Assembly (NCBI RefSeq): GCF_036178845.1
Contig: NZ_CP108071.1
Coordinates: forward strand, 124,001 to 188,000
Length of the DNA: 64,000 nucleotides
Direction: 5' to 3'
Origin: Streptomyces sp. NBC_00271
Lineage (GTDB): Bacteria; Actinomycetota; Actinomycetes; Streptomycetales; Streptomycetaceae
In this document: positions 33,932 to 42,185 of the stretch, one piece after another
Layout: each line of letters begins with the position of its first letter
How positions within the stretch are numbered: position 1 is the stretch's first letter
Translations under genes and position numbers: made by a program
The notes under the pieces: model-generated
Told to the model about the DNA's origin: nothing
Databases searched by the model: none
Seen by the model: the letters and a program-made list of their open reading frames with translations, nothing else

Positions 33932-34990
33932 TCAGGGGTGGATTGCGAAGGGGCCGAGCAGCCCGGCGTCGATCCGAAGAGACTCCACCAGCGCGAAGGC
34001 GTTGTCGACCGTGAAGACGTCCGCGGCGGCCAGGACGCCTGTGCCGTCACCGGCGCCGCCGCCTGCTCCGCCGCGGCCTGCAGGTAGGTCTTGAAGATCG
34101 CCCACGAGTTGCCGGTAGGCCCGTACTGGCGAAGAACGGTGTGGGGTCCAGGGTGGCGATGGTGTCGCGGGCGCTGGCCTGCAGGTCCATGACGTACTAC
34201 TGCTGGGTCTCGCCGTCGGCGCGGCGGCCGAGATGGCCGAGGTGACCGCCGACCAGCGTCCGCCATGGGTAACTCATCGCAATGTAGTGGGCACGGATCC
34301 AGCCCGGTATGTCCTGGGAGACCGCAAGGTTCTTGAAAGGCGCCCAGCCCGGATAGATCACGTCGACGAGCATGAGCGTCTTCTGGCGTAGGGCGTAGAC
34401 GAAGATGTTGTCGGGAGCGTGGTTCGGTCCGTGATGGGCCAGCTCCAGCCGCTCCTCTCCGACATGCAGGACCATCCGGTCGTCGAAAGTGGTCGTGGGA
34501 GCGGGCCGATTGGGGTCACCAGCGCGCCGCAGCAGGCGACGGGTCTCGGTGTGGCCGATGCGCTCGACGTTCTTGCCCCACAGCGAGGCGGCCCCGATGT
34601 GGTCGGCGTGCGAGTGGGAGTAGATCAGGTGGGTCACCTGGCCGGGGGTGCCGGTGACGCGAGTGACGTCGTCGATGGCGCGTAGGAGGTTGCGGCCGAT
34701 GGTCGGCGGCGCGTCCACCAGCACGACGCCTTCCCGGGTGGCGAGGAACATCGCCTGGTAATAGCCGTCGGTCACCGAGGAGAGGTTGCCTTCGACGCGG
34801 CCGACGAAATAGCCGTCCGCGTTGAGCGCGGGACCGACCGAGGCCGCGGGCACCGGCCCGTAGTCGGGCAAACCGTTCCAGGAAGGATCGTCCCGACCAG
34901 CGACGCGGCTGGAACGGATGCGACCATGGCCGCTCGTTTGAGGAAGATCCGGCGGTCGGCGTGGTTCTGTCCCTGCTGCTGCGCGGTCAC
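33932..34990 (-). pseudogene. Tat-exported metallo-beta-lactamase-fold hydrolase, broken
   Basis: The N-terminus is a twin-arginine signal (DRRIFLKRAAMVASVPAASL). After a frameshift near 34880 the MBL domain follows: NADGYFVGRVEGNLSSVTDG, the metal motif HLIYSHSHADHIGAASLWG, HHGPNHAPDNIFVYA and LVGGHLGHLGRR. An in-frame TAG at 34197 cuts it (QQ-stop-YVMDLQASARD). The C-terminal helices continue (TIATLDPTPFFA, then in other frames GPTGNSWAIFKTYLQAAAEQ and VFTVDNAFALVESLRIDAGL) to a stop at 33932. At least three frame changes and one nonsense codon separate the pieces, so this is a decayed gene, not a sequencing slip. Confidence 0.8.
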
Positions 34991-35030
34991 GTCATCAACC
35001 TCTCTGTGAAGTCACTACTCGGGGTGGTTG

Positions 35031-35564
35031 TCATTCGTGATCCTGTCGGACCGCGGTGGATTGCGCACCGGGGGCTGGACCTGCGGCAGACGGCGCGTCT
35101 CGCCACGGCTCCCGCTTCGCGTGCAGGTGTTCGAAGGAGGCGTCCCAGTCGATCGATCGGCCCTCGGTTCCGGCGGGGACCACGGCGGAAGTGCCCGCCA
35201 GCCAGTCATGAACCGGAGCGACGTCAGTCTCGAGCAGCACTCCGCCGTCCCGACCCTTCAGACCGATGTGCAACGTCTCCCGCCGGTGGTACGGACACGG
35301 CGGCTCGAACCAAATGTCTCCCTCACCGCTCGGACGCAGCAGACCCTCGGCAAGCAGGTCCCGGGAGAAGACCCAGGTCGTGGTGCAGGCCATCGTGGCG
35401 AAGTCGACGGAGACCGCGAACGCGAATGCCGGGTCGTAGCGGAAACGGGCGCGGACGGGCAGCGTCGACGGCGGGGAACCACGCTGCCGCAGGGTCAGAT
35501 ACAGATCCGGTTGGCGTCGAAACGATGAGGACCGATCCTCGTCGCGGGGTCGGCGGCTGCCCAT
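35031..35564 (-). CDS. SsgA-family sporulation/cell-division regulator-like protein
   Basis: 177-residue SsgA-like protein (SALP). Conserved pieces: LPVRARFRYDPAFAFAVSVD, TTWVFSRDLLAEGLLRPSGEGDI, LHIGLKGRDGGVLLE and a C-terminal SIDWDASFEHLHA. Family members steer septum placement and peptidoglycan remodelling during sporulation, usually through partner SsgB. It is longer than typical (about 140) because of charged N- and C-terminal extensions. Start ATG 35564 follows AGGAGG. Its promoter carries the AGTCG-TT-CGACT palindrome. A second family member lies at 46620. Confidence 0.88.
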   Translation of the reverse strand: MGSRRPRDEDRSSSFRRQPDLYLTLRQRGSPPSTLPVRARFRYDPAFAFAVSVDFATMACTTTWVFSRDLLAEGLLRPSGEGDIWFEPPCPYHRRETLHIGLKGRDGGVLLETDVAPVHDWLAGTSAVVPAGTEGRSIDWDASFEHLHAKREPWRDAPSAAGPAPGAQSTAVRQDHE

Positions 35565-35643
35565 GATGCGTTCCTCCTGAAGTCCGCAGGTCATCCGGCT
35601 CTCGTGTCACATCAGATTCGGACATCACGCGCGTACACGCATC

Positions 35644-35655
35644 AGTCGAACGACT
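35644..35655 (-). promoter_or_regulatory. AGTCG-nn-CGACT palindrome upstream of ssgA-like gene
   Basis: On the minus strand AGTCGTTCGACT then GATGCG; perfect 5+5 inverted repeat, 79 bases before the start codon at 35564. Confidence 0.6.
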
Positions 35656-35868
35656 GCGACAGTGACACACTCAGTGGCGAGACCCGACAACACGGTCACC
35701 TACACGGCCCGCCGCGTCGCGCACAGCGGCGCGGGCTCAGCGCGTCCGAGAACGGTCGGGCAACGACCGCCGCGTCTCGCTGGTACGGCGTCGAACCCAT
35801 CTCGGCTCATTGCGGCCGTGGCACTGCCGGATCCTTCGCAATCGGTCAGGGGCCGGGGTCGGGCCGGC

Positions 35869-38607
35869 TCACACCGCTTCCAACCGGTCCGCGAGCTGGA
35901 CCCTGGAGGTGATGGCGAGTTTCGGAAAGATCCGGTACAGGTGCGACCCGATCGTCCTGGGGGAGAGATAGAGCCTTCTGCCGATCTCCCGGTTGGACAG
36001 TCCCTCGGCGGCCAGGCGCGCGATCTGCAGTTCCTGTGTCGAGAGCAGATTGAGCGCCGAGGGCTCTTCCACGGAGGTCCGCTCTCCGGCCGCACGCAGC
36101 TCTGCCCGTGCCTGACCGGCCCATGACTGTGCACCGATCAGATCGAACCTCATCAGCGCCGACCGCAGCGGCACACGCGATTCCGCCACCCGCCGGTGCC
36201 TTCGCAGCCAGCATCCGTAGGCGAGTTGAAGGCGGGCCTGTGGCCATGGCCAATCGGTCAGCCCCTGGCTGAGCGCCGCAACGAACAGGGCCTCGGCCTG
36301 ATCGTCCGGCGCGAGAACCGCCCTGGCGTAGGAAAGCTGCACGCGCAGCGTCGTCGACGCAGTTCTGGAGGTCAGCTCCTCCAACTCGGCGATCACCGAG
36401 CGTGCCTCGTGAACGCGGTCGGCGCGCACGGCCGCCTCGGCGAAATCCATTACGCCATGGAAGGAAGCGGTGCTGTGGTGGCACGGGTCCTGAGTGTCAA
36501 ACATACGCCGCAGACCCTCGTAGGCCCGGACGTACTCCCCCGCGGCCAACCAGCCGGTGCCGCGGGCGCGCTGCACGACCGACAGCACGCAGTTCAGCCC
36601 TCGGGCCCTGGCGGTCTCTTCAGCCTCATCGGCGAGTTGCTGTGCTGTTGCGTTGTCGCCGCGCAGTGCGGCAGTGACCGCCCGGTACGCCAGCGTCCCG
36701 CTGTTCCAGATCAGTTGGCCCGTCTCGTGCGCGAGGCGGCCGCCCTCGGCGGCGGCTGCCTCAGCCCGTTCCCAATCCCCCAGTTCGACGCGGCTCACCT
36801 GACCCATGTTGAGCACATGGGAAAGGAGACCGAGGCGGCCTTGTTCGCGCAGCTTCGCCTCCGCCCGGTCGAGGAACTCCAGGCTGGCCACCGGTGAGCC
36901 GATGGCCATGGCAGCCATGCCCAGCAGCCTCATCGCGGCGGGGTCCGTGACGGAGTCCACGGCGACCCGCGAGAGCAGCTCGGTGACACGAACCGACCGC
37001 AGGACGGTCTCCGCGAGACCGAGCGTCGCGACGTACCGCGGATCGTCCTCGACATCCTCCAGCCGTTCAGCGACGGCCACGACCTGGGCACGTGCGACTG
37101 GACCGGTGTCGGCCCACCAGCAGCGCAAGGCTGCCCCCAGCAGCAGATTGAGCGCCAGGTCCTTGTCGCCGGCCTGTGCGGAGCGCTGCGCGGTGTCGCA
37201 CAGCTCGAACACCCTCGTGGCGTCGCCGGGCACCCCGTCGTGGAAGATCTCGCCAAACAACTCCATCCGCGCCCGGTCCAGTTCGGACAGGGCATTGGCT
37301 CCGGCCAGGGCCAGCAGTTGATCGACCATGTCGGCACGGCCGAGACCGAACGCGTGCTCCGCCGCGAGCAGGAGGCGACGTCCACGCGTTCCGGAATCAC
37401 TGGTCAACTGCGCCGACCGCTCGAGTGCCGAGATCGCGGCGGCCACCGAGCCGCGCCGGATGCTCACGACGTGATGGGCCTCCAGTTCGTCGGCCACCTC
37501 GTCGTCCGGACCCACGATCGCCTGGGCGCGGTGCCAGGTGCGGCGGTACGGCTGATCGACAAGCACCTCGGCGAGCGCGGCGTTGGCGTCCAGGCGACGT
37601 CGTACCGACTCCGTCTGGAGAACACCGGAGCGGACAAGTGGGTGCCGGAAGAAGAGATTCACCTCGTCGAAGCGGATCAGCCCCGCCGCCGCGGCGGCGT
37701 CGAGTACATCAACGGTCACCGCGTGTCCCGACAGCACCGAGGCCGCAGCGAGGATTTCCGACACCGCGTTCTCGTCGGCGACGGAGGCGATGAGCAGGGC
37801 GTCACGGGTCGGGGAGGGCAGCTCCATGATCCGTCCGCCGAAAGCTTTCTCCAGCCGGGCGCTGAGCGGCACGTAGGTGGGAAGGGACTCGACAACGGGA
37901 TTGCGCGCCAAGCGCCATCCTGCGGGGAGTTCGACGAGCGCGAGCGGGTTTCCGTTCGCCTGCCGCAGGATGCTCATCCGATCGGCCGCGCTCAGATCTG
38001 CCGCGGTGACCTTGAGGATCTCGAGGGAGGTTTGATCGTCCAGGCCGCCCAGGAGCAACTCGGGAAGCCGCGCGGCGACGAGCGGTCCGGTGTGCCCGTC
38101 ACGTATCCCCGCGACGATGACGATCGGGTCGCTGCCGATCCGCCGGGCCAAGAAAGCCAGTGCCTCATGGCTCGGCCGGTCCAGCCACTGGACGTCGTCG
38201 ACCAGTATGGCCAGCGGCCGGCGGGCCGACGTCTCCGTCAGCAGATTCAGCGCGGCCAGCGCGATGAGGAAGGGCTCGGGGGACGGCGCGTCCTCGGCAC
38301 CGAACGCCGACGACAGCACCCGCCGCTGCAACGCGGGCAGCTTCTCCGCATCGTCGAGGAGAGGACTGAGCAGCTGGTGGAGGCCGGCGAACGGCATCCG
38401 TGCCTCCGCCTCCGTCCCTGTGGCCCGCAGGACGTGGTGCCCGGCGCGGCGGGCGTGGTCGGCCACGGCGTCCAGCAGGGTCGACTTGCCGATGCCGGCC
38501 TCGCCGCGGACGACGATCGCCCCGCCTCGTTCCTCGGCCTGGTCGATGACGTCGGACAGTGCTCTCAACTCTGTATGACGCCCGAAGACTTCCATCGCCA
38601 TCATCAC
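35869..38607 (-). CDS. LAL-type LuxR regulator (ATPase, 912 aa)
   Basis: Large ATP-binding LuxR-family regulator. N-terminal AAA/STAND ATPase: Walker A VVRGEAGIGKSTLLDAVADH (about residues 33-52) and Walker B LAILVDDVQWLDRPSH. Then a long helical TPR-like region and a C-terminal LuxR helix-turn-helix (LSTQELQIARLAAEGLSNRE, IGRRLYLSPRTIGSHLYRIF). ATP and an inducer are expected to trigger oligomerisation and DNA binding. It is strongly similar to the proteins at 55540 and 58676 (shared YRRTWHRAQAIVGPDDEVAD; ALRCWWADTG). The start may be 38607 or the Met at 38595. It is divergent from the AraC gene at 39035. Confidence 0.92.
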   Translation of the reverse strand: MMMAMEVFGRHTELRALSDVIDQAEERGGAIVVRGEAGIGKSTLLDAVADHARRAGHHVLRATGTEAEARMPFAGLHQLLSPLLDDAEKLPALQRRVLSSAFGAEDAPSPEPFLIALAALNLLTETSARRPLAILVDDVQWLDRPSHEALAFLARRIGSDPIVIVAGIRDGHTGPLVAARLPELLLGGLDDQTSLEILKVTAADLSAADRMSILRQANGNPLALVELPAGWRLARNPVVESLPTYVPLSARLEKAFGGRIMELPSPTRDALLIASVADENAVSEILAAASVLSGHAVTVDVLDAAAAAGLIRFDEVNLFFRHPLVRSGVLQTESVRRRLDANAALAEVLVDQPYRRTWHRAQAIVGPDDEVADELEAHHVVSIRRGSVAAAISALERSAQLTSDSGTRGRRLLLAAEHAFGLGRADMVDQLLALAGANALSELDRARMELFGEIFHDGVPGDATRVFELCDTAQRSAQAGDKDLALNLLLGAALRCWWADTGPVARAQVVAVAERLEDVEDDPRYVATLGLAETVLRSVRVTELLSRVAVDSVTDPAAMRLLGMAAMAIGSPVASLEFLDRAEAKLREQGRLGLLSHVLNMGQVSRVELGDWERAEAAAAEGGRLAHETGQLIWNSGTLAYRAVTAALRGDNATAQQLADEAEETARARGLNCVLSVVQRARGTGWLAAGEYVRAYEGLRRMFDTQDPCHHSTASFHGVMDFAEAAVRADRVHEARSVIAELEELTSRTASTTLRVQLSYARAVLAPDDQAEALFVAALSQGLTDWPWPQARLQLAYGCWLRRHRRVAESRVPLRSALMRFDLIGAQSWAGQARAELRAAGERTSVEEPSALNLLSTQELQIARLAAEGLSNREIGRRLYLSPRTIGSHLYRIFPKLAITSRVQLADRLEAV

Positions 38608-39034
38608 GCCGCCTCTCTTGCTGGGCAGTCGCTCGGCGGTCCCGGCGCGGAGCGCCGTCGGCGTCTTCGCCGGCTTCCCCCATGGCCGCGGAGCCCCTGG
38701 ATCCCGTCTGCCATGCTCGCGCGGCAGTCCTTACCGTCCAACAGGTGAGCCGGGTCGTCCCGGCTGCCGGCCATGGGTTCCAGGCCCGCAGGCGAACACG
38801 ACGGCGCCCCTGTGATGCGTGGTTCGGGAGCCCCCGTCGGGCTCTCACGAAGACATTAAGAGCCCGGCGTCCGTATGATCTGGCTGTGTACGCACAGGCC
38901 TTGCCTGAGGCTGCACACACCGGGACCTCCGCTCCGACCCGAGAAGATCACCGGCCCGTCCCGGCCGGGCCGCAGACACCGGACGGTACGGGGTGTCCGC
39001 GGCTGTGGTGGCCGTGGTGGCTTCTGGAGGACCG
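38608..39034. other. Divergent promoter region, LAL / AraC
   Basis: 427 bp without a gene. It holds a half-like site (AGTCGCTCGGCG at 38627) that only weakly resembles the palindrome family. No clear -10/-35 pair is visible. Confidence 0.4.
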
Positions 39035-40003
39035 TTGGGAATCATTCTTGACACAGCAGACATATCGCCTCGTGACCGGTTGGAAGCTGTCAGCGTGGCC
39101 ATGACGCACGCGGCGGTTCCCTGCCATGTGATCCATGAGAAGCGCGGCCTCGAAATCAGCACCCGTATGGAGCTGTGGCAGCTCGGCAACGTGAAAATCT
39201 TCTCCACCTGGTCGTCCGGCCTGCGGTTGCTCCGTACGCCCAAGCAGGCCAGACAGGACGCCGCACCTGTGGTGGCGCTCTCCGTCCAGAGGCTCGCCGA
39301 CGCCCGTCAGGAACAGTTGGCATGCGAGCGTGTCGTCCCGCCCGGCGACATGCTGGTGATGGATCTGTCCGCGCCCTACGACTACGCCTGGTCGGGGCAG
39401 GGAGCGGTGAGCTGCATCCAGGTCCCCATCGATGACCTCGGCCTTCCGGTGGACGTCGTCCGACGTGCCGCCCGGCAACTGCCGAGCAGTCCCCTGTACC
39501 GCCTGGTCACCGAACACATCAGCCATCTCACGCAGGACGCCGCGCGGCTCAGCGAGCACCCGGCTGCAGCGACCCTGGGCGCCACGAGCACGGAACTGGC
39601 CATGGCGCTGCTGGCCTCCGCCGCGCAGGATGAGCTGCACTCCCGCCCGGTGCTCGCTGAAACCCTGCTCACACGGATACGCGCCTACGTACGGTGCCAC
39701 CTCGCCAATCCGGAACTGGGACCCCACACCATCGCTGCCGCGCACAACATCTCCGTGCGTTACCTGTACAAGATCTGTTCCCAGGCCGATTTCAGTCTCG
39801 AACAGTGGATCATTGGCCAACGGCTCCATGGCGCACAGGAGGAACTGGCCCGGCCGGGCGGCCACCAACGATCCGTCACCGTGATCGCCAGGCAGTGGGG
39901 ATTCCGCGATCCCACCCACTTCAGCCGCCGGTTCCGGGCGGAATACGGGTTGTCACCAAGCGAATTCAGACGCGCAGCCGCAGAACCGGACCCAAGTCGT
40001 TAG
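39035..40003 (+). CDS. AraC-family transcriptional regulator
   Basis: 322 residues. Sensor domain (DISPRDRLEAVSVAMTHAAV; VVPPGDMLVMDLSAPYDYAW) followed by an AraC DNA-binding domain (IRAYVRCHLANPELGPHTIA, AAHNISVRYLYKICSQADFS, IARQWGFRDPTHFSRRFRAE). The likely start is TTG 39035, just after GGAGG; a GTG at 38993 in the same frame has no ribosome site. Divergent from the LAL regulator. It resembles the AraC protein at 32786 in domain order. Confidence 0.88.
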   Translation: MGIILDTADISPRDRLEAVSVAMTHAAVPCHVIHEKRGLEISTRMELWQLGNVKIFSTWSSGLRLLRTPKQARQDAAPVVALSVQRLADARQEQLACERVVPPGDMLVMDLSAPYDYAWSGQGAVSCIQVPIDDLGLPVDVVRRAARQLPSSPLYRLVTEHISHLTQDAARLSEHPAAATLGATSTELAMALLASAAQDELHSRPVLAETLLTRIRAYVRCHLANPELGPHTIAAAHNISVRYLYKICSQADFSLEQWIIGQRLHGAQEELARPGGHQRSVTVIARQWGFRDPTHFSRRFRAEYGLSPSEFRRAAAEPDPSR

Positions 40004-40047
40004 GCGCCGAGGCCAACCGGAAAGGCCCGTCCGCCCGTCGGGAATTC

Positions 40048-40090
40048 AGTCACATCACGCAAGCGGTTTCACCGGCCGGATGCCTAGCGT
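40048..40090 (+). promoter_or_regulatory. Palindrome-type site with -10 box for wbl gene
   Basis: AGTCACATCACG (40048-40059) followed by CAAGCGG and, 25 bp after the 12-mer, TAGCGT (40085-40090). The right half-site is imperfect. Confidence 0.55.
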
Positions 40091-40144
40091 GGGCGTCGAT
40101 CGACCGATGCGGCCGCCGGCCGCCGGCCCCGAAGGAGTCATGCC

Positions 40145-40450
40145 ATGAACCATTCCGATGCGGCAGAGACGCGGGCTGGGGAAACCAGCGGCTCTCCAGC
40201 CAGTTCAGTGATGGGCTGGTGGAAGAGGGCGCATTGCCGGGGTTCCGACGTCGACAACTTCTTCCCGCTTCCCAACGACCGGCCGGCCGTTGAACGCGCG
40301 CTCGAGATGTGCTGTCGATGCCCAGTGCGGAATCCATGCCGCCGGTACGCCATCAGTCATTCCGAACGGTACGGAATATGGGGTGGTCTGACGGAGGCGA
40401 CGCGCGAAGCACTCATGCGCAGGACGCCAGTACCTCGAGTGCCGAGGTGA
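40145..40450 (+). CDS. WhiB-like iron-sulfur protein (Wbl)
   Basis: 101 residues with the four Wbl cysteines: HCRGSDVDNFF (Cys 1), then MCCRCPVRNPC (C-x2-C-x5-C, with an extra Cys), and the turn GIWGGLTEATRE followed by a basic tail (RRTPVPRVPR). Such proteins hold a [4Fe-4S] cluster and bind sigma region 4 or DNA. AAGGAG lies upstream of the ATG at 40145. It carries the palindrome-type promoter. A second Wbl is encoded at 44000-44293. Confidence 0.9.
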   Translation: MNHSDAAETRAGETSGSPASSVMGWWKRAHCRGSDVDNFFPLPNDRPAVERALEMCCRCPVRNPCRRYAISHSERYGIWGGLTEATREALMRRTPVPRVPR

Positions 40451-41050
40451 GGCTGACGAGCCCGACAGCACCACTGGCGGTTCCCTGCCCTGGGCAGGTT
40501 GTCGCCGAGCTGAAGCCGGTCGGGCCCGACAGTTGGGCCTCGGTCGCGGTCGGATGACCGAAGCGGGTCTGTCGGGAGGCAGGGAGGCTGAACCAACTCT
40601 CCTCCCACAGCCGATCAGAGCGGGCCCTGGTGCTGCTGAACGCGGCACAGATCCACGTTCGACCGGATCGGCTCGGCCCCCTACGAGGCCAGACTGGAAA
40701 TGAGGGCGGCCGGAGCGCCGCCCACCTGGCCCGCACCGGTCGAACAGCGCCGCGTAGAGGGCAGGGAACGGCAGATCGGCGCACTCGTCGCCCGCGGACT
40801 TCTGGACACGAGCTCGCGTACCGGCTCTACCCTCCCGTAGGCGTGGTGACGTTGTACCGGCAGAAGCTTCTGGTGGAGCGACGCCTCAAGGTCCGTCCCA
40901 CTCGGCCGACCCCTCCGCCCCAGGGGCGGGATGACTGAAACAACCTGTTGGGAAGACTGCGTTCCCTGCCGTCCCCGGTGCAGCGGAGAGGCGGTTCTCC
41001 CTGGTCACTCGGGGAAATCGGGACGGGCCGACGGCAGTCGGACCACGGGC
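40451..41050. other. Intergenic with decayed regulator piece
   Basis: 600 bp without an intact gene. It includes GGTCGGATGACC followed by GAAGCGG at 40548, a relative of the palindrome sites with no intact gene behind it. A LuxR-like fragment lies at 40655-40840. Confidence 0.45.
40655..40840 (+). pseudogene. LAL/LuxR C-terminal fragment (possible)
   Basis: TFDRIGSAPYEARLEMRAAG, then GRERQIGALVARGLLD, then stop. This resembles the junction of the TPR region and LuxR helix-turn-helix of a LAL protein (R-E-R-Q-I-A-x-L-V-A-x-G-L), without the recognition helix. Low certainty. Confidence 0.4.
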
Positions 41051-41062
41051 AGTCAGATGACT
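41051..41062 (+). promoter_or_regulatory. AGTCA-nn-TGACT palindrome upstream of hydrolase gene
   Basis: AGTCAGATGACT followed by CAAGCG, 82 bases before the ATG at 41145. AAGCAT stands 25 bp after it as a poor -10. Confidence 0.65.
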
Positions 41063-41144
41063 CAAGCGAGCAACGTGACCCGCCCGAAAGCATGCGGGCA
41101 TAGCGACATCCCATGGAATCCGCCCGACGAAGGGACCCCCTGCC

Positions 41145-41945
41145 ATGCCCGCCAATGCCGTACCCGTCGTCTTCATCCACGGCCTCTGGCTGCACACCTC
41201 CTCCTGGGCGCCCTGGCAGGAGCTGTTCGAGGTGGCGGGCTACCGCCCGATCGCGCCCGGCTGGCCCGGCGTGGCCCGATCCGTCGAGGAGGCCCGCGCC
41301 GATGCGAAGAGCATCGCCGACCGGGGCATCGATGACGTGGTGGAACACTACGCGGGCATCATCGCCGAACTGCCGCAGCCGCCCATCGTGATCGGCCACT
41401 CCTTCGGAGGCATGATCGCCGAGAAGCTGCTCGGCCAGAACCTCGGCGCCGCCGCGATCGCCATCGACGCGGCACAGATCAAGGGCGTGCTCCCGCTGCC
41501 ACTGTCGGCGCTGCGCGCGACCTTCCCTGTGTTCGGCAATCCGGCCAACAAGCACCGGGCGGTCTCACTGACCGCCGAGCAGTTCCGGTTCGCCTTTGGC
41601 AACGCGGTCAGCGCCGAGGAGTCCGACGAGCTGTACGAACGCTGGACCATCCCCGCACCGGGTAAGCCCCTCTTCGAGGCGGCCGCTGCCAACTTCTCCC
41701 CGCACTCAGCCGCGAAGGTCGACACCGACAACAACGACCGCGGGCCACTGCTGCTGATCATGGGCGGCCAGGACCACACCGTCCCGGAGGCCATCACCAA
41801 ATCCACGCTCAGGCAGTACCGCCACTCCACGGCTGTGACCGACCTCGTCGAATTCCCGGACCGCGGCCACTCGCTCACCATCGACAGCGGCTGGCGCGCG
41901 GTCGCCGACACCTGCCTCGACTGGCTTTCCCAGCAAGGTCTGTAG
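41145..41945 (+). CDS. Alpha/beta hydrolase
   Basis: 266 residues. VVFIHGLWLHTSSWAPW (oxyanion loop), IGHSFGGMIAEKLLGQ (nucleophile Ser), LLIMGGQDHTVPEAI (acid Asp) and FPDRGHSLTIDSGWRAVADT (His). Cytoplasmic, substrate unknown. It is the paralogue of the protein at 15521-16324, keeping the canonical HG where the other has QS. Both sit behind the same AGTCA-nn-TGACT element. A 24-bp perfect palindrome about 50 bp downstream may terminate it. Confidence 0.9.
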   Translation: MPANAVPVVFIHGLWLHTSSWAPWQELFEVAGYRPIAPGWPGVARSVEEARADAKSIADRGIDDVVEHYAGIIAELPQPPIVIGHSFGGMIAEKLLGQNLGAAAIAIDAAQIKGVLPLPLSALRATFPVFGNPANKHRAVSLTAEQFRFAFGNAVSAEESDELYERWTIPAPGKPLFEAAAANFSPHSAAKVDTDNNDRGPLLLIMGGQDHTVPEAITKSTLRQYRHSTAVTDLVEFPDRGHSLTIDSGWRAVADTCLDWLSQQGL

Positions 41946-41997
41946 CGGATGTCCGCCGCCGAGAACTGTCCGCCGAGGAGGAGCTGAACCGTCTATC

Positions 41998-42021
41998 GCC
42001 CGCGGTCAGCTGACCGCGGGC
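41998..42021. terminator. 24-bp perfect palindrome after hydrolase gene
   Basis: GCCCGCGGTCAGCTGACCGCGGGC. It may be a terminator; its centre GGTCAGCTGACC also resembles the regulatory palindrome, 170 bp before the aldehyde dehydrogenase start. Confidence 0.55.
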
Positions 42022-42185
42022 TCCCCCGGGAGTCCCGGGCTCGCCGACGAGATCTTCGCTGATGACTTCCGCGGCGACCCTGTGGACCAGCGCGTCAACC
42101 TCGAGCCGGCCCTGCCATCAAGCAGCGCCGTTGTCGGCGTGGGCCCGGTCCCGCACAGTGCGACCGCGCAAGGAGGAAACATCAC

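Noticed and set aside
35869..38748. Large plus-strand frames opposite the LAL genes (for example 37240-38748 and 56032-58263)
   Set aside because: They are antisense shadows produced by high-GC codon usage; the minus-strand proteins have complete domain order.
41998..42021. Regulatory palindrome for the aldehyde dehydrogenase gene
   Set aside because: Its core resembles the regulon site, but it is embedded in a longer perfect GC-rich palindrome directly after the hydrolase gene and lies 170 bp from the next start, so terminator is preferred.
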